From Filimonas effusa (lineage in GTDB: Bacteria > Bacteroidota > Bacteroidia > Chitinophagales > Chitinophagaceae), in the NCBI RefSeq assembly GCF_004118675.1, contig NZ_SDHZ01000002.1, positions 186,001 through 250,000 of the forward strand: a DNA stretch of 64,000 bases, in the 5' to 3' direction. Below the pieces are notes generated by a model, which saw only the letters and a program-made list of their open reading frames with translations, was not told the origin of the DNA and searched no databases. The position numbers and the translations under genes are program-made. Position 1 is the first letter of the stretch; each line of letters begins with the position of its first letter. Positions 19,674 through 28,322 of the stretch are shown here, piece by piece.

Positions 19674-20855
19674 TCAAATGTTATCTGCTTTAAGCGTATT
19701 CCATACCTGGTAGAGGGCACGAGGTACATGGAAGCAACCTTTCCATTTACCGCCTTTTAAATTCAGCAGTACTTCTCCCCTGCGGTTCAGGTAACCGAAC
19801 CATTCGCCGTATTGCTGGTCTTTAAAGTGCGTCCATGTATACGCATGTACCTTATGGAACCATTGCAGACAACGTTCGTCGCCGGTATAGGTATACCCTT
19901 TGGCAAGCGCAACCAGGGTTTCGACATGCACCCACCATAATTTCTGATCCCATTCCAGTTGCTGCGTGGGATGCCCCAGCAGATCGAGGAAGTAGAAAAT
20001 ACCGCCGTATTCTTTATCCCATCCGTATTCGAGCGTACGCAGCATAATATCACAGGCTTTTTTCACCAATGCTTCATCTTGCAAGCGGCGACCGAGATCC
20101 ATAATAAACCACATGGCCTCTATGGTATGCCCCGGGTTCATTAACCTGCCTTCGAAGCTGTTGGAGAAGCTGCCGTCGGGATTTACGTTTTCGAGGATCA
20201 GGCCGTGTTCGGGCTGATAGAAAACGTTCATCACCTCATGAATTACTACCGGCGCCAGCTCGTTCACTTTTTCGGAACCTAACAAGTGCTCCATTTCAAG
20301 CGAGAGATTACACAGGATCATGGGTAAGCTAAAACCCTTCAGGGGACGCGTTCCCGGGTAGGCTTTGTTATAAACTCCTTTCCAGTCGTGCTGACGTTCC
20401 AGGATATTATTAAAGGTAGAAACGGCTATCTCCTTATACTTATCACTGGGTTGCACCTTGTCGAGCGCCGCAAAGGCCATGGCAGCAAAACAGTCACTAA
20501 AGATGTTATAAGGCTGAACCAATGGTTTTCCTTCGGCTGTAAGGGAGAAATACCAATTACCGGATTGGTCGCGGCCGAACTTTTCCATAAATGCGGCGCC
20601 ATGCAAAGCCATATCGAGCCAGCTTTTTTCGGCAGACACATTATGGTACATATAACTAAAGCACCAGACCTCCCGGCCCTGCAACCACATGAACTTGTCG
20701 GTGTCAAACACCTTTCCTGTTCTGTCGAGGCAGGTAAAGAAGCCACCGTTCCTATCGTCCCTACTGTTTTGCAGCCAGAAGGGCAATACATTATCAACCA
20801 GCTCTTTCCGGTACATTTCTGCATACTCCTGCAGGGCAGGTAAACTCTGTACCAT
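19674..20855 (-). CDS. AGE family epimerase/isomerase (N-acylglucosamine 2-epimerase type)
   Basis: A 393-residue cytoplasmic protein with the (alpha/alpha)6-barrel pattern of the AGE family. Motifs: DKFMWLQGREVW (about 53-64), LMNPGHTIEAMW with His243, and KLWWVHVETL with His310; the last two supply the general acid/base His residues in characterised members. The family interconverts ManNAc and GlcNAc, or isomerises other sugars. With a ROK repressor and a GlcN-6-P deaminase close by, ManNAc to GlcNAc conversion is the favoured reading. I prefer the ATG at 20855, which opens a normal AGE N-terminus; an in-frame GTG at 20903 would add 16 residues. It is the first gene of the minus-strand locus. 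Confidence 0.88.
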   Translation of the reverse strand: MVQSLPALQEYAEMYRKELVDNVLPFWLQNSRDDRNGGFFTCLDRTGKVFDTDKFMWLQGREVWCFSYMYHNVSAEKSWLDMALHGAAFMEKFGRDQSGNWYFSLTAEGKPLVQPYNIFSDCFAAMAFAALDKVQPSDKYKEIAVSTFNNILERQHDWKGVYNKAYPGTRPLKGFSLPMILCNLSLEMEHLLGSEKVNELAPVVIHEVMNVFYQPEHGLILENVNPDGSFSNSFEGRLMNPGHTIEAMWFIMDLGRRLQDEALVKKACDIMLRTLEYGWDKEYGGIFYFLDLLGHPTQQLEWDQKLWWVHVETLVALAKGYTYTGDERCLQWFHKVHAYTWTHFKDQQYGEWFGYLNRRGEVLLNLKGGKWKGCFHVPRALYQVWNTLKADNI

Positions 20856-20958
20856 TTCGCCGGTAGCGAGACCATTACTTATATCAACAGCAGTTATACC
20901 CACAGTTTGTAAATTATTTAAGCAGATAGCAATTATGAATTATTTTATCCTTCTAAAC

Positions 20959-20987
20959 CAAACTTACTAATATTTTTTAATTACAAA
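20959..20987 (-). promoter_or_regulatory. Promoter of the minus-strand glycan locus
   Basis: On the minus strand a TTTG (20984-20987) is followed 17 nt later by TAAGTTTG (20959-20966), matching the Bacteroidota -7 consensus TAnnTTTG. It lies about 100 nt upstream of the epimerase ATG and faces away from the plus-strand promoter. Spacing is slightly short of the usual 19-20. Confidence 0.55.
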
Positions 20988-21182
20988 AGATATTTCTTCA
21001 TTTTTTTTCACAACCTCGGCATCCTAAGCAGTAAATTACATTATATAGAATTGATATTCAGCAGATAATGAAAAAAAAGTGCAAATATCAAGGTAATTTC
21101 CGGGCTATTGATGGCATAAAATAAGTGTACATTCTACTATTTTAACAGGCAGAGCAAGGACCAAGTGGGTATTTTCACCCAT

Positions 21183-21241
21183 TAGTAAATTAATTTTTAT
21201 CTAAAAAAACATCATGTTTTTAAATTAATTTACTAAGTTTG
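21183..21241 (+). promoter_or_regulatory. 14-bp inverted repeat overlapping a divergent promoter (candidate ROK operator)
   Basis: TAGTAAATTAATTT (21183-21196) and its exact reverse complement AAATTAATTTACTA (21222-21235) are 25 bp apart. The right arm runs into TAAGTTTG (21234-21241), a -7 element for the plus-strand gene at 21279. The AT-rich palindromic style fits ROK-family sites, and a ROK gene lies 1.7 kb away; assignment to that regulator is inference. The rest of the 20856-21278 spacer shows nothing else. Confidence 0.55.
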
Positions 21242-21278
21242 ACTAAATCAATATTCTCCACCAATAACTACTTCACTT

Positions 21279-22481
21279 ATGCAGCTATCGTTTCGTGGTG
21301 CACGAATAAGGGCAACCTTATTATTGGGTTCGTTTTTAAGCCTTACTTGCCAGGCACAGCAACCCCGTTTAACTCCTGAGTTAAATAAGCGATTGCTGCT
21401 GGCCGCGCAGGGCAGCGTCGTAGCATTACCCGGCCTGTTAACGGAGAAACTACCTGTTATATCGTATAATAAGATGGTATTACCTGGCCCTCAATATCTT
21501 ATATCGGACGATCCGGAGTATATCCGTGTACCTGAGGGGATGGCATTCCGGGAGACAGTGACGCCGGGAGCGGTAAGAGTATATTTATATAATGTGAACG
21601 GGGTAAAGACTCCTGCGAAGATTGACACTAAAATAGCGGCGCTGCTGAAGAACACGGGCAGCCGGCCATTACATCTGCGTATGCTTAAGTTTTCGTCGCA
21701 AAAGCCTACTACCAGTTATTTCTTTGCCGGCAAACAGGGGCTTGCCGACTATTTTGCAGCGCAACCTGATACGGCGATCCGTACGGTACAGCCTGGTGAA
21801 ACAATAGCGATAGATCCTGCGCAGGAGAAAGCCATTGTAAAATATGATGAGCTGGTGCATGGTATTTACGAGTTCACCATCGATGAGACGGCAGAGATAA
21901 GCGTAATACAGACCACTGCCGATAAAGACATTATAAAGGCTGCAGCAGGCATAACCACGGTATTGCCCGGGAAAAGCAAAAGTGGCGCCGGCCGTGGTGT
22001 ATTTGGCGTCAGCAATTACCGGGTATCGGCGGATAGTGTTATAGATACCAAAAACGGCATCAGCCAGATCATTGTTGCCGATGGGCGTCATGACAGTTGG
22101 GTGAAAGGCATAGAAGGCAGCAGTGGCGCGATAGCCACCCTTGCCGGTAACTATGGCGTATTATATAATATAGACCTGAAATGGAAAAGCAGCAATGGCC
22201 AGGGGCTTGCGCTGGTGACCTGGAATGCACGCAGCGATAACAACCAATGGTGCGGCGCCATGGCCAATACCATGATTGCCAGTAACGGCAAGTTCAAAGG
22301 CGGGATCATTCAGCTGCCTTCGGACAAACTGGTTACGCGCAAGGCGCCGGAAGCCGTGCTGGTGCAGTTGTTTATGCCTGATGGCGCAGGAGAAGAGCAG
22401 ACCATTCATCTTACCTATTCTCCTCCGGGGGCTTCCTGTTTACCGACGCCATTGGTTTTCATCCCGGTAGACATTAAATAA
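21279..22481 (+). CDS. Secreted protein of unknown function
   Basis: A 400-residue protein with a signal peptide (about 1-26, LGSFLSLTCQAQ). I do not recognise the family with certainty. It is rich in beta-strand-like sequence with segments such as YLISDDPEYIRVPEGMAFRE and RVYLYNVNGVKTPAKI. A later part (LAGNYGVLYNIDLKW, then LALVTWNARSDNNQWCGAM) suggests an extracellular domain of the type seen next to copper-amine-oxidase-like N-terminal proteins. No lipobox, membrane helix or catalytic signature is evident. It is transcribed divergently from the epimerase operon, from a promoter embedded in the inverted repeat, so it is probably co-regulated with the glycan locus. Confidence 0.7.
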   Translation: MQLSFRGARIRATLLLGSFLSLTCQAQQPRLTPELNKRLLLAAQGSVVALPGLLTEKLPVISYNKMVLPGPQYLISDDPEYIRVPEGMAFRETVTPGAVRVYLYNVNGVKTPAKIDTKIAALLKNTGSRPLHLRMLKFSSQKPTTSYFFAGKQGLADYFAAQPDTAIRTVQPGETIAIDPAQEKAIVKYDELVHGIYEFTIDETAEISVIQTTADKDIIKAAAGITTVLPGKSKSGAGRGVFGVSNYRVSADSVIDTKNGISQIIVADGRHDSWVKGIEGSSGAIATLAGNYGVLYNIDLKWKSSNGQGLALVTWNARSDNNQWCGAMANTMIASNGKFKGGIIQLPSDKLVTRKAPEAVLVQLFMPDGAGEEQTIHLTYSPPGASCLPTPLVFIPVDIK

Positions 22482-22570
22482 CGGGACTGTTGCGGAGCGC
22501 CTGGGCAGGCTGCATTTCCGGGTCTTTGAGGAGGTTTATCTCTTCAGGGACGGCGGGGAGACCGGGGAGC

Positions 22571-22636
22571 AAGTGCGATGCAAGTGCGATACAAGTGCGA
22601 TATAAGTGCGATGCAGGTGCGGTAGAGGTACGCTTA
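22571..22636. repeat. 11-bp tandem repeat, copy 1
   Basis: Four clean units of AAGTGCGATRY (22571-22614), then two degenerate units (AGGTGCGGTAG, AGGTACGCTTA) and a palindrome-like GGTATATGCTATACC tail. The same unit recurs at 55.4 kb. It begins 89 nt after a plus-strand stop codon in the 22482-22973 spacer; the rest of that spacer is AT-rich with no supported gene. Confidence 0.8.
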
Positions 22637-22973
22637 TGCCATATCGAAGGCAGGTATATGCTATACCGGACTGAAGCAGGCGTATTTGCCATGTGATTTA
22701 GCTGCGCCGGTTATCAACTTTTTTTAAAAACTCCGTGGACAGTAACGAATAACAGGCAGGCGGCATGTAACGGGCTTAAAGAGCAGGTAATAAAAGCAGC
22801 CATAAAACGCAAAATACCGCAATATAATTGTACTTTTAATGCAAAAACCAGCAAACATTCAGGACAATAGCAGCAGTTGGGCAAATAAGTCTTTTTAAAT
22901 TTTTTAAATAAGAGTACTTTTAATTGTTTCATCTTATTCACGGTTCAAATCACAAGTTGTGGCGATGACAATC

Positions 22974-24197
22974 ATGACAAAGACTTTTTTTGAAGAATTG
23001 ACAATGGAGAACATTACCGGGGTTGCCTATAAAAACCTGCAGTTAAAGAAGATGATCATTTCCATCTTCGCCAACCAGGGCAATGCTACTATTGCCGACC
23101 TGGGCAAGGAGCTTAATTTAAGTACCCCCAAGGTCACCAACCTGGTGAACGATCTTATTGAAGAGGGGCTGGTTGAGGATTATGGTAAAATAGATTCTAC
23201 CGGCGGGCGCAAGCCTAACCTGTATGGTTTGACAGCCGATTCGGGGTTCTTTATAGGTGTAGAGGTAAAGCGGCATCACATCAATATCGGGTTGCTGGAT
23301 TTCAGAAAGAACCTGATCCGGTTTTCGGGTAAGCTGCCTTTCCAGTTAAACAATACACAGGAATCGCTGGATACGCTTTGTTTGCTTATAGAACAGAATA
23401 TAAAGGAGCTGCCTGTTCAGAAGGAGAAGATACTTGGATTGGGCATCAACCTATCGGGGCGCATCAACTACGCGACGGGTTATAGTTATAGTTTTTTCAA
23501 TTTCAGTGAAGACCCGCTGAGTAAGATACTGGAGCAGCGTATAGGCATCAAGACCTATATAGAGAACGATTCAAGGGCTATGGCTTACGGAGAGTTTTCG
23601 AATGGGGTTGTATCTGGAGAAAAGAACATATTGTTCATTAACCTGGACCATGGTATTGGGTTAGGCATTGTGATCAATGGCCAACTGTATTATGGCAAGT
23701 CGGGGTTTGCGGGTGAGTTTGGGCATATTCCTTTCTTCAACAATGAGATCATCTGTCATTGCGGTAAAAAGGGCTGCCTGGAGACAGAGGCATCGGGGCA
23801 GGCGTTGAAGCGCATGGTTATTAAAAAGATAGAGGAAGGCAGTACTACGGCCATCAGCCGCAAGCACAAAAAACCTGAGGATATACAACTGGAGGATATT
23901 ATCGATGCCGCACTAAATGAAGATGTGCTGGCGATTGAACTGATAGAAGAGGTTGGTGAAAAGCTGGGCAAGGGTATTGCCACTTTAATAAACCTGTTCA
24001 ATCCTGAACTGGTGGTACTGGGCGGCGCTATGGCGCAGGCGCAGGATTATATAAGACTACCCGTGAAAAGCGCCATCAACAAATACTCGCTGAGCCTGGT
24101 TAATAGCGATACGCAACTGAAGATATCGGCACTGGGTGTAAAAGCGGGTGCGGTAGGCGCTTGTTTACTGGTTCGCAATAAAATATTTGATCATTGA
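22974..24197 (+). CDS. ROK family transcriptional repressor (NagC/XylR type)
   Basis: A 407-residue protein. The start at 22974 is preferred because the N-terminus (MTKTFFEELTMENITGVAYK) then matches Bacteroidota ROK repressors; GTG 22959 and ATG 22965 are alternatives. A winged helix-turn-helix (about 20-85, ATIADLGKELNLSTPKVTNL) is followed by the linker STGGRKPN. The ROK sugar-kinase-like domain then shows GEFGHI with His251 and the zinc motif CHCGKKGC (Cys261, 263, 268). It should bind DNA and be released by an amino sugar or sugar phosphate. The gene is followed 25 nt later by the deaminase gene, so the two form an operon. The likely targets are itself and the divergent glycan locus. Confidence 0.92.
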   Translation: MTKTFFEELTMENITGVAYKNLQLKKMIISIFANQGNATIADLGKELNLSTPKVTNLVNDLIEEGLVEDYGKIDSTGGRKPNLYGLTADSGFFIGVEVKRHHINIGLLDFRKNLIRFSGKLPFQLNNTQESLDTLCLLIEQNIKELPVQKEKILGLGINLSGRINYATGYSYSFFNFSEDPLSKILEQRIGIKTYIENDSRAMAYGEFSNGVVSGEKNILFINLDHGIGLGIVINGQLYYGKSGFAGEFGHIPFFNNEIICHCGKKGCLETEASGQALKRMVIKKIEEGSTTAISRKHKKPEDIQLEDIIDAALNEDVLAIELIEEVGEKLGKGIATLINLFNPELVVLGGAMAQAQDYIRLPVKSAINKYSLSLVNSDTQLKISALGVKAGAVGACLLVRNKIFDH

Positions 24198-24222
24198 CAA
24201 ATACGTTAAAAACATAAAACTC

Positions 24223-26124
24223 ATGGTAGATTCATTTGAAAAAGTTCCCTGTCATATTTATGAGGGAGCCAAAGAAGCTTCTGCAGCCATAGCCAAAACA
24301 ATTGCAACACTTATCAGAGAAAAACAGCAACAAGGTAAACCTTGTGTGCTTGGACTGGCTACCGGCTCCTCTCCCCGCCTCTTATACGCAGAACTGGTTC
24401 GCATGCACAAAGAAGAAGGTCTCAGCTTTCAGAATGTGATCAGCTTCAACCTCGATGAATACTACCCCATAGATGCCGATGCATTGCAGAGTTATAACCG
24501 GTTTATGCATTCGAACCTGTTTGATCATGTAGATATCCGTCGTGAAAACATTCATATACCGGATGGGACCATTGCCAAAGACCAGGTAAAAGCGCATTGT
24601 GCCGCTTATGAAGAGAAGATAGAAAAGGCAGGCGGGATAGATCTTCAAATTCTTGGCATTGGTAATAACGGGCATATTGGTTTTAATGAACCAGGATCCA
24701 GCTTATTTTCAAAGACCCGTCTTATTACACTTGATAATTCAACCAGGCTGGCCAACTCGTTCGAGTTCCAGACGGTATCGCAGGTGCCCAGGTTAGCTAT
24801 TACGATGGGGATACAAACGATCCTGAAAGCGAAAAAGATCATACTGATGGCGTGGGGGCCGCTTAAAGCGCCCGTGGTGCAGTTGGCGGCAGAAGGCGCC
24901 GTTACGGAGCAGATACCGGCCTCTTTACTGCAGCAGCATGACGACGTGAGCTTTTTCATGGATACTGCCGCCGGCTCTGAGCTAACGCGCAATAAATCGC
25001 CCTGGCTCACCGGAGAATGCATATGGACGCCCGAGTTGGTGAAGAAGGCCGTTACCCAGATGGCATTAAAGCTTCAAAAACCCGTTTTAAGTCTCACAGA
25101 CCGCGATTACAATGAATTTGGCCTCAGCGACCTGCTGGTTGAAAAAGGAGACGCTTATGAGGTGAATCTACAGGTTTATTATATGCTCAGGGATACCATC
25201 ACCGGCTGGCCGGGCGGGAAGCCTAATGCGGTAATACCTAACCACCCGGAACGTTCGGCGCCTTATCCTAAGAAAGTGATCCTGTTTTCTCCGCATCCTG
25301 ACGATGATATTATTTCGATGGGCGGCACTTTCCAGCGGCTTCATGACCAGGGGCATGAGGTGCATGTGGCCTACCAGACGTCGGGTAACATTGCGGTAAC
25401 AGATGAGTTTGTAACGCGCTTTCTTGATTTTGCGGTGGGATTTGAGAATATGTTTGGCATGGACAGTGAGAAATCGCAAAGGATATTACAGGAAGCGCGT
25501 TCTTACCTGAATGAGAAGAAATCGAATGAGATAGATACGGCGGAAATAAGGGCTATCAAAGGGCTGATACGTCGTTGTGAGGCTAAGGCTACCTGTCGTT
25601 ATGTTGGATTAACAGATGAGCGGGCGCATTTCCTGAATCTTCCGTTCTATGAAACGGGGGCTATAGAGAAGAAGCCTATGGGTGAAGAAGATGTACAAAT
25701 TACGATAGACCTGTTGCGGAGCATCAAGCCATTGCAGATCTATTGTGCCGGCGATCTTGCCGATCCGCATGGTACGCATAAGGTATGCCTGGATATTATA
25801 TTTGAGGCGATACGCAGGATTAAAGCAGATGGAGATGAGTGGCTGAAGGATTGCTGGGTATGGTTATACAAAGGCGCATGGCAGGAGTGGGATATTTCTG
25901 AGATAGAGATGGCGATACCGATGAGTCCTGACCAGGTGATGAAGAAGCGTTTTGGTATATTCATACACCAGTCGCAGAAGGATTCAGTTCCCTTCCAGGG
26001 CAGTGATGCGCGGGAGTTCTGGCAGCGTGCCGAGGAGCGGAATGCGAATACAGCGAACCTGTATGCGCAGCTGGGGTTAACGCAATATGCTGCTATGGAG
26101 GCATTTCGTCGCTGGCATTATTAA
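24223..26124 (+). CDS. nagB: Glucosamine-6-phosphate deaminase fused to a PIG-L-type deacetylase domain
   Basis: A 633-residue cytoplasmic fusion. The N-terminal NagB domain (about 1-265) has GLATGSSP, NLDEYYP with Asp78, and GIGNNGHIGFNEP with His151, the residues used to open and deaminate GlcN-6-P to Fru-6-P and ammonia. After a linker, the PIG-L/LmbE domain (about 350-600) has SPHPDDDIISMGG (HPDDD about 358-362) and DPHGTH (about 514-519), which make the zinc site of GlcNAc deacetylases. One polypeptide could thus remove an N-acetyl group and deaminate the product. I chose the ATG at 24223; a TTG at 24187 would overlap the repressor gene. This architecture is known in Bacteroidota. Confidence 0.92.
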   Translation: MVDSFEKVPCHIYEGAKEASAAIAKTIATLIREKQQQGKPCVLGLATGSSPRLLYAELVRMHKEEGLSFQNVISFNLDEYYPIDADALQSYNRFMHSNLFDHVDIRRENIHIPDGTIAKDQVKAHCAAYEEKIEKAGGIDLQILGIGNNGHIGFNEPGSSLFSKTRLITLDNSTRLANSFEFQTVSQVPRLAITMGIQTILKAKKIILMAWGPLKAPVVQLAAEGAVTEQIPASLLQQHDDVSFFMDTAAGSELTRNKSPWLTGECIWTPELVKKAVTQMALKLQKPVLSLTDRDYNEFGLSDLLVEKGDAYEVNLQVYYMLRDTITGWPGGKPNAVIPNHPERSAPYPKKVILFSPHPDDDIISMGGTFQRLHDQGHEVHVAYQTSGNIAVTDEFVTRFLDFAVGFENMFGMDSEKSQRILQEARSYLNEKKSNEIDTAEIRAIKGLIRRCEAKATCRYVGLTDERAHFLNLPFYETGAIEKKPMGEEDVQITIDLLRSIKPLQIYCAGDLADPHGTHKVCLDIIFEAIRRIKADGDEWLKDCWVWLYKGAWQEWDISEIEMAIPMSPDQVMKKRFGIFIHQSQKDSVPFQGSDAREFWQRAEERNANTANLYAQLGLTQYAAMEAFRRWHY

Positions 26125-26131
26125 AAAAAAC

Positions 26132-26166
26132 TTTGCGGCAAAAATATTTCCCCTTATTTTTGCCGC
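26132..26166 (+). promoter_or_regulatory. tRNA-Met promoter embedded in a 12-bp-stem hairpin
   Basis: TTTG (26132-26135), 19 nt, then TATTTTTG (26155-26162) is a textbook Bacteroidota promoter ending 10 nt before the tRNA. The same bases form a perfect inverted repeat (arms 26135-26146 and 26155-26166, 8-nt loop), which could also end transcription from the deaminase gene 10 nt upstream. Confidence 0.7.
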
Positions 26167-26172
26167 CCATTC

Positions 26173-26246
26173 GGCGAGGTAGCTCAGCTGGTTAGAGCAT
26201 CGGATTCATAACCCGAAGGTCGGCAGTTCAAGTCTGCTCCTCGCTA
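26173..26246 (+). tRNA. tRNA-Met (anticodon CAT)
   Basis: A 74-nt cloverleaf: acceptor GGCGAGG pairs with CCTCGCT, TA at positions 8-9, D arm GCTC...GAGC, anticodon loop TTCATAA, T loop TTCAAGT closed by GGCAG/CTGCT, discriminator A, no encoded CCA. CAT can be elongator Met or lysidine-modified Ile2; elongator Met is favoured because of its overall similarity to Bacteroidota tRNA-Met. Its 3' end supplies the start of the direct repeat shared with 34013, so it is an integration target. Confidence 0.95.
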
Positions 26247-26640
26247 CAAACACTACTTGAAGGCTGAAACGTAATCACAGAGAGCGTTTCAGTCTTTTTG
26301 TTTTGTACTTCTTTCTTTCTCTCCTCGCGGCATTTTGTAACCAGTAACCTCAAAAGTTACCAAAACAGTTACCAAAAATGCAGCAACTACCGAACAATTG
26401 CCGCGCTGGCAAAATGAGTGTTTTCCCGAAGAACTGGAATACTGTCAAGGCGAACATCAATCTCAAGTGGTATATCAAGTACCGTTTCTATGATGACAAT
26501 CTCAACAAGAGTAGGCAGGTTGTCTTAAAAGGCATGAATATGCTTACCAGGCTTGCAGAAAAACAAGCTGCAGTAAGAATCCAGCTTAAAGATGAGCAAG
26601 ACATGCTTGATCGAGGATACAATCCCATCACAGGAAGTTA
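26242..26640 (+). repeat. Direct repeat copy 1 at the tRNA 3' end (attL-like plus integrase 5' part)
   Basis: From CGCTACAAACACTACTTGAA (26242) onward the sequence is nearly identical to that from 34013, first through about 130 nt of untranslated DNA and then through the integrase N-terminal coding part, fading near 26640. Differences are few: one base, a 4-nt indel (TCTC) and scattered third-position changes. It marks a duplicated integration junction at the tRNA gene. Confidence 0.85.
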
Positions 26641-26749
26641 TCATGAAAATACAAGCCTGCTAGCGATACAGGAATCAGAGCAGGAAATAGAAGAAGACCT
26701 ACAATTGCCTTCCCGTCGACGTCGAAGCTTATTGCGCCCTCACCAATAG
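26378..26749 (+). pseudogene. Tyrosine integrase remnant, N-terminal arm only
   Basis: An open reading frame of 123 codons reads through the N-terminal part of a Bacteroidota phage/ICE-type integrase (KWYIKYRFYDDN, then GMNMLTRLAEKQAAVRIQ and DRGYNPITG), then diverges into an Arg-rich tail and stops. The core-binding and catalytic domains are missing; intact members are about 400 residues. The sequence after it (AATCGTTATC at 26821) matches that after the second integrase copy at 35312, so an internal deletion probably removed the rest. It sits 131 nt after the tRNA-Met gene. It should be inactive. Confidence 0.8.
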
Positions 26750-26838
26750 CATATACCTTATCCATAGAAAGCAAGATAGAACCAATGTATAATTATTTTT
26801 TATGGATAACCGTAAATTAAAATCGTTATCCTACCAAT

Positions 26839-26868
26839 AAAAAATCCCCGGCATAGAAATGCGCGGGG
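26839..26868 (-). terminator. Terminator of the GVGT protein gene at 26940
   Basis: Stem CCCCG/CGGGG (26846-26850, 26864-26868) continued by GCAT/ATGC with one bulged G and loop AGAA; on the minus strand it is followed by ATTTTTT. It also lies beyond the integrase remnant on the plus strand. Nothing else is seen in the 26750-26939 gap. Confidence 0.7.
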
Positions 26869-26939
26869 CAGCATTCATTTACAAAATTAAGGTATGAATC
26901 TCGCCAATATGAGATATTATTCACATGACATTTATCAGG

Positions 26940-27953
26940 TTAATTCGATTGTTTTGTTTCAACCTCAGCCAGTCGCCTTTCCATAATCTCCATTTTCTTA
27001 TTTTGTTGGATAATATAAAGGGTGAGTTCTTCTATCTTTTTCAGGAGTAATACCTGATTATCTCCAAGATCAAGGCCTTCCTTTTTAACCTCTGCAGCAG
27101 AAGGAACTTCGGGGAGATGCTTGTTTTCTTTGATGAAGCTTTCGACATGAGAAAGCGACGGAAGTTGGTAAGAAGAGTCGAAGACATAGTCGGCCCATAC
27201 CTCCTGCGTCACCTTCACTTTACGAGCTCCAACAGTCCCCTCTACCGCTAGCCTGTAAGCGCCAGGTGTTACTGTTCCAATTCCAACATTAGCATCAGGC
27301 ACACATAACGGTGTTCCTGCTGTATATAACCTTACATCTGTCGAAGGGGTTTGCACAATGAGTTCCGAGCCAACACCTCGCGAAAAGCGACTATCCCCAT
27401 TAACATCCAGCTTATAAGCAGGAGTTTTCGTACCTATGCCCACGTTTCCGCCTGCTGGATTCAAAAAAAGACTTTTGAAATCACTCATAGAATAATTATA
27501 GCACTGCAATCCGTCTGCCCCCACCCTCATTTTAATATCAAACGGCAAGTAATGTACATAGGCGTTAGTGGATATATTTGTTTCACCATTTACATCCAGT
27601 TTATAGGCAGGGGAAGTTGTTCCTATGCCTACGTTGCCATTTGGAGCAATCTGCATTTTTTCAGTTATAGTATAAGAGTGATTTCCAGTGAATATTCTAA
27701 CTCCACCAAAATCACCTATCGTAGTCCAATCCGCGCCACCATCCCTAAGCTTTATAAAATGTGTTTCATCGACGCCATATATATTGGCGGACAATCCACT
27801 ATTTTGTAATCTTACATCTCCGAGGACATCTAATTTATAAGCAGGGGAAGCCGTTCCTACACCAACGTTGCCGGCAGCCGGAAATACATTGGTTTGACAT
27901 AAACCGTAACCACCGGCAACAAAAGTACCAAACAGGAGGATCATTTTTTTCAT
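26940..27953 (-). CDS. GVGT-repeat tail-fibre-like secreted protein (paralogue A)
   Basis: A 337-residue protein with a signal peptide (1-20, YGLCQ). Hinges of the form NVGIGTxSPAYKLDVNG occur at about 29-46, 107-124, 170-187 and 222-239. They separate variable beta-rich modules. The module AYVHYLPFDIKMRVGADGLQ (131-150) recurs in paralogues G and H. The family C-terminal domain spans about 244-337: WADYVFDSSYQL (253-264), LPEVPSAAEVKKEGLDLG (280-297), then KKIEELTLYIIQQNKK and a short coiled coil. It is separated from the main array by the defence-type genes and faces the integrase remnant, the same layout as paralogue B and integrase copy 2. Function unknown; a trimeric surface fibre is inferred. 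Confidence 0.85.
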   Translation of the reverse strand: MKKMILLFGTFVAGGYGLCQTNVFPAAGNVGVGTASPAYKLDVLGDVRLQNSGLSANIYGVDETHFIKLRDGGADWTTIGDFGGVRIFTGNHSYTITEKMQIAPNGNVGIGTTSPAYKLDVNGETNISTNAYVHYLPFDIKMRVGADGLQCYNYSMSDFKSLFLNPAGGNVGIGTKTPAYKLDVNGDSRFSRGVGSELIVQTPSTDVRLYTAGTPLCVPDANVGIGTVTPGAYRLAVEGTVGARKVKVTQEVWADYVFDSSYQLPSLSHVESFIKENKHLPEVPSAAEVKKEGLDLGDNQVLLLKKIEELTLYIIQQNKKMEIMERRLAEVETKQSN

Positions 27954-28322
27954 AGTAAAGAGTTTAGGTTATTGAATTGCAGGAAAGATATGAAAAAACC
28001 TCGGGCGACATCTAGGGCATAGTTGACTGCTTGCCTATGAAAAACTAATTTACTTCAAGCCAGCACCAGTAAGATCTATCATCCAACTGGCTCTTATGCG
28101 GCACATAATCTATTACCTATATCGCCACACTCATAAAATGATATGAATGGCAGCCGACATCCCCTGAGCTATTAAAGACCGCTTATCTTACCCTTCTTAG
28201 CAATAGCAATAATCTTTGGGCTAATTTTATTAATCGTTATAGATAAGGAGAAGATCAGTATTCGCGAATTAAGCCTAAAGATCGAAGTTTATAGAAAACC
28301 CATGTAACCATAGTACAGGCAT
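27954..28322. other. Spacer with conserved GVGT-family leader
   Basis: The first 40 bases hold the leader shared by all ten paralogues (GAATTGCA...GTTATTG...TTTAG..TTTACTATG sense on the minus strand) with TATCTTTC in the place of the -7 box. The remaining 320 bases carry scattered stops in all frames; I see no gene or clear signal there. Confidence 0.5.

Noticed and set aside
22571-22636. CRISPR-like array from the short repeats
   Set aside because: The 11-bp units are directly adjacent with no spacers, and no cas genes are present.
22490-22696. Small ORF running through the 11-bp repeat
   Set aside because: Its coding potential comes only from the repeat period; the residues are repetitive and there is no conserved start context. 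The same holds for frames across 55233-55622.
22714-22941. Minus-strand 75-codon ORF upstream of the ROK gene
   Set aside because: It covers an AT-rich promoter region, is rich in Cys and Leu without pattern, and has no neighbour in that direction.
26378-26749. Intact small integrase or excisionase
   Set aside because: The protein is only the N-terminal arm of the integrase seen more fully at 34145-35310, with no catalytic residues.
26940-27953. C-terminal S74 peptidase (self-cleaving chaperone)
   Set aside because: The domain has a comparable position and a coiled-coil end, but the S74 Ser-Asp cleavage motif is not seen.
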